From: Eledone cirrhosa
Lineage: Eukaryota; Mollusca; Cephalopoda; Octopoda; Eledonidae
Direction of reading: 5' to 3'
Length of the DNA stretch: 64,000 bases
Assembly: GCA_964016885.1 (NCBI GenBank)
Contig: OZ024748.1
Location: 26,543,515-26,607,514 of the forward strand
The position numbers and the translations under genes are program-made. Below are positions 45,739-55,985 of this stretch, piece by piece. Numbering within the stretch: the stretch's first letter is position 1; each line of letters opens with the position of its first letter. The notes below the pieces were generated by a model, which was not told the origin of the DNA, did not search any database, and was given only the letters and a program-made list of their open reading frames with translations.

Positions 45739-45886
45739 TAATGCAACTGGAGCCTTTTTTAAAATATTTATTTGGTTCCTTTACTGGTTTTGCAGTTCTT
45801 GTGCTTTTCAAAAGTAGAATTGAGATGGAGGGTTTGTAGTTTTTCTCGCATCTGGTTGGTGTTCGAATATTACTTCTGTTTTATAT

Positions 45887-46235
45887 GGAAAAAAGGGGCT
45901 CGAAATGGTAGGTTTTTAGAAAAGTAATTTGGTTGGTTGATGACTGTCATGTGGATAAGTATAATAAATTCCGCGCCAGTTCGTGTTACAAAGTTCTTAT
46001 TATACTTGCCTTTAAAAAAAAGGGGGGGGGGGACTCAAATTGTTTTTTCATATGTGAGTTGGTTGATGCAGTCACATGAATAAGCACATCAACTTTCGCG
46101 CCAGTTTGTGTTTGAATTTCTTTTTACTTAACAAAAGTGGCTCAAGAAGGTTTTTTATAAATGTAATTTGATTGGTTATAAATGAAATTATGACTGTCAC
46201 GTGAACAAGTACATTAAATTTTGAGCCCGTAGTTG
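45887..46235. repeat. Three diverged tandem units of about 110-130 bp
   Basis: Each unit carries GGCTC(A/G)A, a poly(T)/AAATGTAATTTG(A/G)TTGG block, GACTGTCA(C/T)GTG and AGTACATTAAATTTCGCGCC-like ends. Units begin near 45897, 46030 and 46138. Units 1 and 2 keep C-G-C-G-C-C. Divergence is high, so the duplication is old. Confidence 0.7.
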
Positions 46236-46455
46236 GGATTTTTTTTTTTTTGTAGCCATTTATATATATATATGTAGCATATATATATATATCAAGATGA
46301 CTAGGCATAAGAACGCATTTCAGTCTGTGTTTTCATTTTACAAAGCTTTTAATGTTTTGAAGTTAATGTTTTGCGTTAAATATGTTATGGAGAGTAGCAG
46401 ACAATTCTTCATATTTGAATAACTGAATCCTGACCTAGTTTTTCTTGTTTATTAG
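46236..46455. other. AT-rich DNA with (TA)n
   Basis: Two short TA runs at 46260-46293. Nothing else recognised. Confidence 0.4.
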
Positions 46456-46840
46456 TTTCATCATCATCATTATCATCATCATGATCGTCATCATCACTGT
46501 TTAACGTCTATCTTTCTATACTTGCATGAGTTAGACAAGTTGTCATGATATGAGACAAGTCAGGTGAAATCATACAGATCTGTATTTTGGCTTGGTTTCT
46601 ATGGTTGGAGACCCTCTCTAACACCAACCACATTACAGTGTGGACTGGGTGCTTTTTTTCATGGCACTGAAACAACCATCTAACAGGGTGGACTGGGTGT
46701 TTTCATCATGTCACTGTCATGACCACTTTACAGAGTGGGCTGGGTGCTTTTTCGTCGTATCGCCAGCAAGATCACCTTACAGGATGGACTGGGTGTTTTT
46801 TTTTGTTGTGGCCCCCAGATCACCATACAAGGTGAACTTT
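46456..46840 (+). mobile_element. CATC-family repeat with amplified tail
   Basis: Head TCATCATCATTATCATCATC and TTTAACGTCTATC, core GTTTCTATGGTTGGAGACCC and TCTAACACCAACCAC, then four successive tail units of about 52-55 bp with ACAGNRTGGRCTGGGTG. Confidence 0.85.
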
Positions 46841-47285
46841 TTGATGTGTGAAAATAATTGTTCACATCTGTAGGTTGTTTCTGAAATAACAGATGTAACT
46901 CTGTTAAATTTTCTAAGTACTGAAAACTGTTCATTAGAAACCATGTCAATGACATTTGAAATTAAGGGAGAAATTCATTAAATTTTATTTTCCAAACTTC
47001 CATTTGTAAGTTACTAAGCATTTTTTTTTTTTTTTGTTCACTAAATATAAATAAGTTTATAAATATGAACTTGCAGTCACAGTCTTCTGCAGCAAAATTA
47101 CAAAACAACTTTCAAATGACTCTTCAAATAACTTGAATTTTTTCAACAGATTAAAAAAACGTGCCATTACCCCCACCACAATACATGCACTCTATTCTTT
47201 TAAGTGAAGAAACTGGTTCAAGATCCCCATTTTGTAGCTGAGGGAATGAACACATTTAAGTTGATCTTGAATACATTAATATCAT
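46841..47285. other. Unclassified AT-rich DNA
   Basis: No gene. T run at 47021-47036. Confidence 0.4.
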
Positions 47286-47582
47286 CTACTAAGCTACTTC
47301 TTCTTGGGAGGATCATAAGAGCAGTGTCATCAAACACTCCTTCCGGAAGATCTTGTCAGAAGCAACTGTCTCCAATTGATCCAGTTGGATCTCCAAGTAG
47401 GACCAGCTGAGCTCATGGATGTTATCCAACTATCTTGCTTGTAATTTACATCTGGGTCTCTTGTCAGTTAGTTTTGCCTGTAAAATCTGTCTAGTGATTC
47501 TTTCCTAGGACATTCTAATTATATTCCTGTAGTATCAGAGCTGTGATCTCTCAATTTGGAGAAATAGCAGCTCTACCTAATT
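47286..47582 (-). mobile_element. LINE 3' fragment, family of 44.6-45.5 kb
   Basis: Reverse-strand blocks TTGTCAGAAGCAACTGTCTC, GATCCAGTTGGATCTCCAAG, GTCTAGTGATTCTTTCCTAG, and TGTGATCTCTCAATTTGGAG match the 3' end of the LINE at 44626-45500 in the same order. No open frame. Confidence 0.75.
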
Positions 47583-47712
47583 TCAAATTTAGACTATTTG
47601 AGATGTCTGACTACATCAGCTAAAGATGCTAAATCAAATAGCTTGTTGTTATCACATAAAAAGGCTGTTTCTTCGAACAGCTCATTTTTCTTTTCTAGAA
47701 AATTATGTACAA

Positions 47713-48107
47713 TCATCATCATCATCATCATCATTTAACATCCATTTTACACATGTGTTAGATGAGTTATCAAGTTATGAGACAAATCAGGTTTGGAAAC
47801 CATGTCATGTTCATACAGATCTGTATTTTCGCTTTGTTTCTACAGCTGAATGCTCTTCCTAATACAAACCACTTTACAGTGTGGACTGGGTGCTTTTTAC
47901 CGTGGCACCAAAATGACCGTCTAGCAGGGTGAACTGGGTGCTTTTGGTTGTGACACCAACACAACTACCTTACAGGGTGAACAGAGTGCTTTTTGTTGTG
48001 TCACCAACATAACCACTTTACAGGGTGGATTGGGTGCTTTTTGTTGTGTCACCAACACAACCACTTTACAGGGTGGACTGGGTGGCTTTTGACATGTCAT
48101 GAGAACA
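47713..48107 (+). mobile_element. CATC-family repeat with a five-unit amplified tail
   Basis: Head (CAT)7 TTTAACATCC, core GTTTCTACAGCTGAATGC and CTTCCTAATACAAACC, then five tandem units of about 51 bp with ACAGGGTGGACTGGGTG and TTTTTGTTGTGTCACCAACA. The last units are nearly identical to each other. Confidence 0.85.
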
Positions 48108-48418
48108 ATATTTTTCTTCTTCTTCTTCACTGACTTATTCCTGAGAGGGCCATTGTGGGCAGAGTCCTCAAACTCTCCCTCCAGTGGGTCCTTTCAAAAG
48201 CAACCATCTCCGACAGCTCTGGTTGTACCAGCCAAGCTCATGGATGTTATCCAACCAACTTGCTCAGAGTCTCCCACTGGGTCTCCTACCAGTTGGTTTC
48301 ACCCGTAAAATCTGTCCAGCAATTCTTTCCTGAGACATTCTAACCACATGTCCATAGTATCGGAGCAGTGGTCTCTCAATTTGGAGAAGTAATGGCTCCA
48401 CTGAAATGACTCTCAGTT
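48108..48418 (-). mobile_element. LINE 3' fragment, same family
   Basis: Follows the CATC repeat without a gap: TTATTCCTGAGAGGGCC, CAACCATCTCCGACAGC, GTCCAGCAATTCTTTCCTGA, AGTATCGGAGCAGTGGTCTC and CTCAATTTGGAGAAGTAATG, matching the 3' ends at 30.6 and 44.6 kb. Confidence 0.8.
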
Positions 48419-48535
48419 TCCAAAATCGACTCATAACCTTCTCTCCTTCTTCTTCTTCAGGTGGTTATGAAATGTTACACAATCCACTATTTTCCAATTC
48501 CTTACACATTTTGAAGTCTTGGGTTTAGTTAAAAC

Positions 48536-48566
48536 AACCACAACAACAACAACAACAACAACAACT
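48536..48566. repeat. (CAA)n microsatellite
   Basis: About ten CAA units. Confidence 0.9.
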
Positions 48567-48998
48567 AAACAAACAACAATTTTATTGTATAAATAACATT
48601 GCAAATATTGATGGAAAAAAGAATAAAAACTGAGGTGGAGGGATAAAGAAGGGCAGATCTGGCTGTATAGGGAAGTAGGGAAAAAGAATATAAATGCCAT
48701 AAATGAGAGGAAAAGCAGGGGAAAAACAAAGATTATGAGGCCAAGGAAGAAAGGGAGGGTGGGGAGAGGGTGATAGGCTTTATGCCTGGGGCGGAGCAGT
48801 GTTTAGGCAGTCGCCACTCCCCTACATGGACAAAACTTCAAAGTCAGTACTGTGGACAATGGCCAGTAACACCCACACCCCACCTCAGGCTGCTGACCAT
48901 ATTGTGGTTTCTCTGCTAATTTTTCTTATTTCTGGTCATTTTTCTTTTATGAACTCATTTACATTTTAACATCTAGGAAATTCTTCAGATTTGAAAAA
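48567..48998. other. Purine-rich then mixed DNA, nothing recognised
   Basis: A purine-rich stretch at 48610-48770, then complex DNA with no ORF or repeat family. Confidence 0.45.
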
Positions 48999-49145
48999 AT
49001 TCCACCACCACCACCACCACCATCACCACTTGACACCACTACCACCCACTACCAACATCACCACTAACACCACAAACACCAACACCACCACCAGCACCAC
49101 CACCACCATGACCACCACACCACCAATACCACCACCACCACCACC
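48999..49145. repeat. (CAC)n tract
   Basis: ACC/CAC trinucleotides with ACA interruptions. Smaller CAC tracts recur at 49263-49281 and 49339-49370. Confidence 0.9.
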
Positions 49146-49827
49146 GCTTGCTGCCAGTTTGGCAACTTTAGAATCTCTAAAAGAGTTACAGTTTCTAGTC
49201 TCTCTCTCTCTATCTCAGTCTTCCAAAAGTTACCACCTTTCTCAGCAGGCAACTTTCTTTATTCACCACCACCACCACCACTGATACCATCTCAACTACC
49301 ACCATTTCCACTCTATTCTTCCCCTCTCTGTCTCTCACCACCACCACCAGCACCCCCACCATCATAAGCACCAGTACCATTCTATTCCTCTCTCAGTTCC
49401 TCATCACTTCTCTCCTGCAGTGAGGCTAAGCAGCAAAAGTCTTCAAGTCTTCATGAAACATGATAGCCCTTCTCTTTTACTTCTCTTTCTTTCTCTCTTT
49501 CTACCACCAACTCCACCCTCTCTCCAAGTAAGTAAAAAAAATATATAAGCAAACAAAATAAAAACCACCATAAAAAAAAACAGAGAAAGAGAGAGAGAGA
49601 GTATGGAATGAAGAAATGGTTTGTGTCTGTTAGTTGTATGTATGGAAGCTACTCCATACTACAGCAAGAAGTTTTGTGACTTTATAAATGGTTCTTAACT
49701 TAACTTGGAAGCTCCTGTAAAACATTTCTGGGGTAAGTACTGATCATAATTTCTCTTCCCACCCCACCATATGTCTTACTTTCATACTTTCTCTCATTCT
49801 TCACCTTTCATCTTTAGCCAGGAGTTT
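49146..49827. other. Pyrimidine-rich, unclassified
   Basis: CT-rich with small CAC tracts and a (GA)n at 49583-49602. No gene. Confidence 0.45.
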
Positions 49828-49872
49828 AAATATATATATATATGTGTGTGTGTGTATATATATGTGTGTGTA

Positions 49873-49904
<32 letters not shown>

Positions 49905-50041
49905 ACATTAAATGAAGGAAAAGGAAAAAGAGATGCAAAATAAAATTCTTAAACTTCCACATGTTTTCCGTAAATTACTATTATATATTCACACTTTGGA
50001 TATATATATATATATATATATATAAATATACACATACACAC

Positions 50042-50073
<32 letters not shown>

Positions 50074-50230
50074 ACATATATTCACATGTCTGAGTTTGAA
50101 AATATTTTGTTTTCTTTCCACTGATTTCAGTTTAATTTCACACCTCCATGCATGCATGTGTGTGCATGTGTATGTGTATATATATACACACACATATAAC
50201 ACATACACAAACTCATACATATATATATAT

Positions 50231-50310
<80 letters not shown>
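49828..50310. repeat. TA/GT/CA microsatellite cluster
   Basis: Several runs: (TA)n(GT)n at 49828-49900, (TA)n at 50000-50066, and an uninterrupted (TA)n at about 50237-50295 followed by (CA)n. They are separated by short complex spacers. Confidence 0.95.
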
Positions 50311-50765
50311 CAGATCCACATGTTTGAGTTCTTAACATTTTGTTTGTTTTTACTTGTTTTCCTCCAACTTTACACCAACAGATATTTCATTAAAAGCGGG
50401 AAGGAACCACAATTAAGTTATAAAGTACTCAATACATCAAAGATAAGAGTGTATATCAGTTTATTTAAAAAGTAACTCTTATAAGACTAAAATATAAATA
50501 CGCTAATATATAATATATATCAAATGAATATATTTATTTAAGAGAATGATTGTGATTTTTTGCAAAGTTCACTACAATGCAAACTAACTAAAATATAATT
50601 GAATAAAGCTAGTGATACCACCTCTTGAAACAGAAAGAAAGGAACAGAATTGCTTTATGTATAAAAAAAAAATTATATATATATACATTTCTACATATAT
50701 ATATATATACACTCTGATGAATTCATAATAGAGTTAAACATGTAAGAGCCACATTTTAATAAAAT
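50311..50765. other. AT-rich intergenic, nothing recognised
   Basis: No ORF or repeat family; short TA runs only. Confidence 0.45.

Positions 50766-50838
<73 letters not shown>
50766..50838. repeat. (CT)n(TA)n compound microsatellite
   Basis: A CT run of about 36 bp passes directly into a TA run. Confidence 0.95.
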
Positions 50839-50845
<7 letters not shown>

Positions 50846-50949
50846 TATATGTGCATGTGTGTGTGTGACTATATATATATATACATCAAATTAAAAATGC
50901 GAGATTTATATACATATATATATGTGTGTGTTGAGGTTTGCATAGAAAT

Positions 50950-51111
50950 CGGATGAGGAAAAATTCATATATATACATTTATACACACACATGTATATAT
51001 ATATATATATATATATATACATTTATACACACACATGTATATATATATATATATACACATTTATACACACACATGTATATATGTATGTATGAATTTTTTT
51101 TCCTCATCCAA
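50950..51111. mobile_element. Small foldback element with microsatellite core
   Basis: GGATGAGGAAAAATTCATA on the left faces TATGAATTTTTTTTCCTCATCC on the right. Between them are three copies of ACATTTATACACACACATG separated by TA runs, so an inverted-repeat element contains its own tandem array. Confidence 0.7.
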
Positions 51112-51167
51112 TATCTATATAAATCTTTATGTAATTTGTTTTTGTAATGCAGTATCCCCTCATTCAC

Positions 51168-51451
51168 CAGGGCGCGATTTAATGGTGAGCAAAGGGGGCA
51201 ATTGCTCCGGGCTCTCTGCAGTGATGGCTGTATCAATTTATTTGTGCCCTCAGTTGGACTCTTTAGTTTTAGGATGGTTAGAAGTTTTGAATTTAGTACC
51301 TGTGTATATAACTTTTCATATCTAATTACTTGCGCCAAGTAAAATTTGGGGGGTTTGCTGTGTATTCTAATTTTTTATATATGACCCCCCCCCCCCCCCC
51401 CCCCAATGCTGAAGTGTCCCCCGGGTCCTCCAAGGTCTAAATCTTCCCTGC
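51168..51451. mobile_element. Possible relative of the 57.8-kb MITE, diverged
   Basis: The left CAGGGCGCGATTTAATG and right GTCTAAATCTTCCCTG ends, and inner GGGCAATTGCTCCGGG and CCCCCGGGTC blocks, echo the MITE at 57778-57946. The interior is longer and holds a poly(C) run of about 21 (51384-51404). Confidence 0.45.
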
Positions 51452-51542
51452 ATTCAGCACCCTTGTGGCAAATAAAAAGAATTATTATTACTATTATTAT
51501 TATTATTATTATCATCATTATCATTATTATTATTATCACGAC

Positions 51543-51777
51543 GGCAGTGGATTGGCAGTATTGGTAGAGCGTCGGACATTGTGCTTTGTGGCATAGAGTT
51601 ACGGCCCTTTATGGTCTGAGTTCAAATCCCGCCGAGGTTAACTTTGCCTTTCATCCTTACGGGGGTCGAGAAAATAAAGTACCAGTAATGCATTGGGGGT
51701 CGATTTAATCGACTTCCCCCTTCTCCCACCCCCACTTCAAATTGCTGGCCTTGTGCCTAAAGTAGAAACAATTATAA
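51543..51777 (+). mobile_element. tRNA-derived SINE, long subtype (cluster copy 1)
   Basis: Complete: GCAGTGGATTGGCAGTATTG, GAGTTCAAATCCCGCCGAGG, GGTCGATTTAATCGACTTCC, TTGCTGGCCTTGTGCC, preceded by (ATT)n and ending GTAGAAACAATTATAAC. Confidence 0.93.
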
Positions 51778-51787
51778 CTATTACTGT

Positions 51788-51983
51788 AAGGGCAGTGGAT
51801 TGAGAGAATCATTAGAGTACCAGTAAAGTCAGGTCGGGTATTTGTTGCAGGACTTTATGTTCTCATTTCAAAATTCTGCTGTTGTTAGTTTTGCCTTTTG
51901 TCCATCCAGGGTTGATAAAATAAAGTACCAGTAATGTACTAGAGTTTTATATAGTCAACTTCTACTTCCCTCCAAAATTACCA
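51788..51983 (+). mobile_element. tRNA-derived SINE, diverged (cluster copy 2)
   Basis: GGGCAGTGGATTGAGAGAAT, TCATTTCAAAATTCTGCTG (decayed B-box), GATAAAATAAAGTACCAGTA. It begins about 10 bp after the end of copy 1. Confidence 0.8.
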
Positions 51984-52000
51984 TTATTATTATCATTTTG

Positions 52001-52192
52001 AGGGCGGTGGATTGGCAGTATCGGTAGAGCGTCAGACTCCATGCGTTACAGCATAGAGTTATGGCCCTTTACGTCCTGGGTTCAAATCCCGCCGAGGTTA
52101 ACTTTGTCTTTCATCCTTACGGGGTCGATAAAATAAAGTACCAGTAATGCTCTGGGATAATTGCGGGCCTTGTGCCAAAAGTAGAAACAATT
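52001..52192 (+). mobile_element. tRNA-derived SINE, short subtype (cluster copy 3)
   Basis: Complete GGGCGGTGGATTGGCAGTAT through GGGTTCAAATCCCGCCGAGG to GTAGAAACAATT. Confidence 0.92.
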
Positions 52193-52207
52193 ATTATCAT
52201 TATCATC

Positions 52208-52408
52208 AAGGGGCGGGGAATTGGCAGTATCGGTAGAGGGTCGGACGCCATGCTTTCCAGCATAGAGTTACGTCCCTTTACGGTCTGAGTTCAAATCCCG
52301 CCGAGGTTAACTTTGCCTTTCATCCTCATCCTTACGGGGGTTGATAAAATAAAGTACCAGTAATGTACTGGGATAATTGTGGACCTTGTGGTAAAAGTAG
52401 AAACAATT
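52208..52408 (+). mobile_element. tRNA-derived SINE, short subtype (cluster copy 4)
   Basis: GGCGGGGAATTGGCAGTATC, GAGTTCAAATCCCGCCGAGG, with a small CATCCT duplication (TTTCATCCTCATCCTTACG), ending AGAAACAATT. Confidence 0.92.
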
Positions 52409-52419
52409 ATTATCATCAA

Positions 52420-52622
52420 AGGGCTGTGAATTGACCGTAACCGGTAGAGCATTGGACAGCATGCTTTGTGGCATATAGTTACAACCCATTACATTCTGAG
52501 TTCAAATCCCACCAAGGTTAGCTTTGCCTTTCATCCTTAAGGGTTTGATAAAATAGAGTACCAGTAACACACTAGGGTCAATTCAAATTGCTAGACTTGA
52601 GTCAAATGTAAAAATAATTGTT
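52420..52622 (+). mobile_element. tRNA-derived SINE, older long-type copy (cluster copy 5)
   Basis: GGGCTGTGAATTGACCGTAA, GAGTTCAAATCCCACCAAGG, GATAAAATAGAGTACCAGTA, TTGCTAGACTTGAGTC. Confidence 0.85.
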
Positions 52623-52866
52623 ACCATTATTCTCAATGATTATTCTACTGAGTGGCTTTTGTGAATGTGTGAGAAGAGATAGAGTCAACCCTCCTACAAC
52701 AATAATGAATAACATTAAATATTGAGGAGAGACAGTCTGTAAATATGTTAGCACCTGAAGAAAGGCCACTATTTTGGTGCGTCTTGTTTTCTAGAGGGGT
52801 GGTCAAATTTTGGCCTTGAAACCTTGGTGCCTTTGTTCTGCGTATGAACATAAATAAATAATATAA
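52623..52866. other. Unclassified DNA between SINE cluster and CATC repeat
   Basis: The 78-codon minus-strand ORF has no motif. ATAATATAATATC precedes the next repeat. Confidence 0.4.
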
Positions 52867-53152
52867 TATCATCATCATCATCGTTTAACGTCTATCTTCC
52901 ATGCTAGCATGGGTTTAGACGGGAATTGTCCCACTTGAGGCAAGATTGGTTGTCTTGCTCGTATAGGACTGTCTGGCAGGTTTTCTACGGCTGGATGCCC
53001 TTCCTAACACCAACCACGTTTACAGTGTGGACTGAGAGTTTTTACCATATTACCTACACAGCCACATTACAGCGTGGACTGTGTGTTTTTTTGTCGTGAC
53101 ACCTACCCGACCTCATTTATTTAGGACTGGATGTTGTGGTACCAACATAACT
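52867..53152 (+). mobile_element. CATC-family repeat
   Basis: ATCATCATCATCGTTTAACG, CCATGCTAGCATGGGTTTAG, GGCTGGATGCCCTTCCTAAC, CACGTTTACAGTGTGGACTG and two shorter tail units. Confidence 0.85.
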
Positions 53153-53224
53153 TTTCAGAGAAAGATGTATATATATATATGTATATGTATATATGCGCAC
53201 ATATTCGAGTGTGTATATATATAG

Positions 53225-53269
53225 TAATAACAAATGTGAAGACTAAAATCCAAAGAGGACTCGATAAGG

Positions 53270-53307
<38 letters not shown>

Positions 53308-53845
53308 TATATATATAAACCCGTAGAGCAAATATTTATTATAAGAACAGATTAAAGTTTAAGCAAAGAATCGTTGCTTTCACCCTTAACGAGATCTTCT
53401 GAAGCTAAAAAAATCAATTTAACTATACTTTAATGTTCTCATCATTATTTGATTTTACTATTATTAATAACCTCTGTCATTTTCATTTAACAATTTTATT
53501 TACATTATTCTTAAAGTCCAGAACTGGAAATCATTTGGTTATTCTAAATAGAATATTGGTCTAACGACTCCTTTTTATACCATAAACGTATTTTTGTCTT
53601 TGCAAGAAATTCTTCTCATCGCTCCACATAATGGCGTAATTATCTTCGCATTTTTTCGTCCATCACCAAAGAACGTCTTCATGAACCAACGTATCGTCTT
53701 CCTGTTTTCCTTCAGTTGTAACATTTTTCAAAAAATTTACTTCTGTGTCCACAGATTGATTTTTTTAGTTTTAGAAGATCCCGTTAAGGGTGAAAACAGC
53801 AATTCTTTGCTTAAACTTTTATCTGTTTTTATAATAAATATACAT
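53225..53845. mobile_element. Foldback element with about 80-bp inverted arms
   Basis: Arms at 53331-53411 and 53761-53841 are near-perfect reverse complements (TTTAAGCAAAGAAT, TTTCACCCTTAACG, GATCTTCT). The 350-bp interior has no recognisable coding sequence. A leader with AAATCCAAAGAGGACTCGAT and a TA run precede it; the same leader occurs at 27163. Confidence 0.85.
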
Positions 53846-54049
53846 ATATATATATATATACTCAAATATGTGTGTATATATATACATATACATAGTTATT
53901 TGTATGTATGAGTATATATATATGGGTGAGTGTGTGTGTATATATATATCCAGGCAGTGTAACGTGAAGTTACTGTAGGTTCATCCAGGTGAACATTCAA
54001 TGTTTAGATTCACATCTGTAGCAGGGTGTAGAGCTAAAAAGAGTGTCAA

Positions 54050-54202
54050 TATAATAATACAAGGACGATTTGTTTAGCCTTCATTACGTTTATTGGTTGG
54101 TCACGCATGTTTCGCTATTGATCAGCTCAAGGTTCGATCTGTATCGATCTGGCCTGACTCTGGAATCAAAAGCTCGTCAGACTTCTGCTGTTGTAATGAC
54201 AA
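54050..54202 (+). repeat. Interspersed repeat, family with 20147-20300
   Basis: Shares ATAATACAAGGACGA, TTCATTACGTTTATTGGTTG, GGTTCGATCTGTATCGATCT and GACTCTGGAATCAAAAGCTC with the 20.1-kb copy and is somewhat longer, with an extra ATTGATCAGCTCAA block. Confidence 0.75.
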
Positions 54203-54298
54203 AATGAGTCATTCTATCATTACAACAGCAGCTCATTCTACTGACATGGCTTATAAAAAAGGGTGTTTGCAAACGAATCAAGTATTATTATTATTATA

Positions 54299-54490
54299 GG
54301 CGGTGGATTGGCAGTATTGGTAGAGGGTCGGACGCCATGCTTTGATGCATAGAGTTACGGCCCTTGCCATTCTGAGTTCAAATCCCGCCAAGGTTAACTT
54401 TGCCTTTCATCCTTACGAGGTCAATAAAATAAAGTACCAGTAATGCACTGGGTAATTGCTGGCCTTGTACCAAAAGTAAAAACAATTATT
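54299..54490 (+). mobile_element. tRNA-derived SINE, short subtype
   Basis: GGCGGTGGATTGGCAGTATT, CCCTTGCCATTCTGAGTTC, AAATCCCGCCAAGGTTAAC, GCACTGGGTAATTGCTGG, AAACAATTATT. Confidence 0.93.
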
Positions 54491-54510
54491 AATATGCAAA
54501 ATACTCAGAT

Positions 54511-54511
54511 T

Positions 54512-54587
<76 letters not shown>
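54511..54587. repeat. (CA)n(TA)n microsatellite
   Basis: A CA run joins an uninterrupted TA run of about 58 bp that ends exactly where the LINE fragment starts. Confidence 0.95.
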
Positions 54588-54589
<2 letters not shown>

Positions 54590-55578
54590 TCCTAGCTAAA
54601 AGTAAACCCCTCTACTTAGCTTTTGTTGACTTGGAGAAAGCCTTTGATAGAGTCCACCGCTCCATTATCTGGTGGGCTCTTAGAAAACTTGATCTTGATG
54701 AATGGCTTGTGAGAACTATACCAGCCATGTATAAAGTAACAGCAAGGTTAGAATTAACAATGAATATAGTGAAGTATTTAGCATAAAAGTTGATGTTCAT
54801 CAAGGCTCTGTCCCTCCTATTTATTATTGCCCTTCAGGCTATAACAGAGGAGTTTAAGACCGGCTGCCAATGGGAACTTCTATACGTAGATGATCTAATT
54901 CTCATAGCTGAATCTATGGCTGAACTAGAGAAGAAATTCCAAACATGGAAGCATGGCCTAGAATCAAAAGACCTTAACGTTAACTTATCTCAGACTAAAG
55001 TTCTAGTATGTAGAAAGGAAAATAGGGCACAGGTGCCCTCTGGGAAATGGCCATGTTCAGTGTGTAGGAAAGGAGTAAGTAGAAATTCCATTTTATGTCC
55101 CAAATGCAAAGTATGGGTACATAAAAGATGTAGTGGGATCACAGGTAAGTTATCTAAGAACATAGATTTTATATGTGGCCGATGCTCAGGTGCAATAAGT
55201 AGCAAGTGCCCACAGGATACTAGCTCCTTCTATTGCCCAGATGGTTCCATAGAAATAGTGGACACTTTCCGTTACCTGGGTGACAAAATCAGCAGTGGTG
55301 GAGGGTGCTCTGAAAGTACTGTAGCCAGAGTCAGAACGAGATGGAGAGCTTATACCGCTGTTGGCCACAAAAAGTTTCTCTCTAAAAATGAAAGGCAGAT
55401 TGTATGATGCCTGTATACGAACAGCAATGTTACATGGCAGTGAGACATGGGAATTGTGTGCAGAGGACTTGCACAGACTGTAAAGGAACGAAGCATGCAT
55501 GCTCCATTGGATATGTAATAGTAATATATGTGAACGGCAAAACATAAATGAACTAAGTGAGAAATTAGGAATAATGTC
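54587..55578 (+). pseudogene. Non-LTR retrotransposon: RT catalytic core, zinc-finger insert, C-terminus
   Basis: RT motif A reads LAFVDLEKAFDRVHRSI; a frame-shifted middle piece keeps EVFSIKVDVHQGSV (motif B), and the first frame resumes with FIIALQAITEEF and the catalytic LLYVDDLILIAES. Then LNVNLSQTKVLVCRKEN, a Cys/His finger (CSVCRKG...CPKCKVWVHKRC...FICGRC), DGSIEIVDTFRYLGDKISS, and after 55390 MLHGSETWELCAEDLHRL. YVDD is present where LINEs usually have YADD or FADD. Two compensating frameshifts and later stops make it inactive. RT fingers and endonuclease are missing at the TA-run boundary. Close relative of 21370-22190. Confidence 0.9.
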
Positions 55579-55985
55579 TGTTGTGTTGTTTCGCTTGTGT
55601 TGAAGATGTGGGGTTGCATAGCCTTGATATAGTTCAGCATGCTGTCTATTGACATCCTACCAGATTTATCTGTAGGTAGGCACACTACCTCACCATCCCT
55701 TGTGCGCTGCTTGAGGCTAAGTAGGCCTTCTACAGGTTTCCTTCCAAGTTGTTTGATATCTGGTCTGCTTTGTCTCTTAGTATATTGGTCTACTACCTGT
55801 CTAAGTTTATTTCTAACTATGGTAAACTGTGCCTCTGTTTCGTCATCTATTTGTTGTGGAATACAAACTCTTTTATTAAAAGGTAATTTAGTGGGGTAAA
55901 TTTTGTTCATTTTGTATGTTTTGTCAGCTGGGTTGAAGAACAGGTTCTCTAAGGGGTTGTCATTGAATCTATCGCTTTAATTGTG
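55579..55985 (-). pseudogene. Second retroelement fragment, RT N-terminal-like, opposite strand
   Basis: The minus strand reads NKIYPTKLPFNKRVCIPQQIDDETEAQF, RKPVEGLLSLKQRTRDGEVV and LPTDKSGRMSIDSMLNYI. A (GL)xSLxxRxxxxEVVxxxTDKSG block precedes the RT core in a group of animal retroelements. It is head-to-tail opposed to the preceding LINE with no spacer, so one was inserted into, or rearranged against, the other. No catalytic core is present. Confidence 0.6.

Noticed and set aside
55186..55545. 119-codon minus-strand ORF
   Set aside because: Shadow of the LINE C-terminal region on the plus strand.
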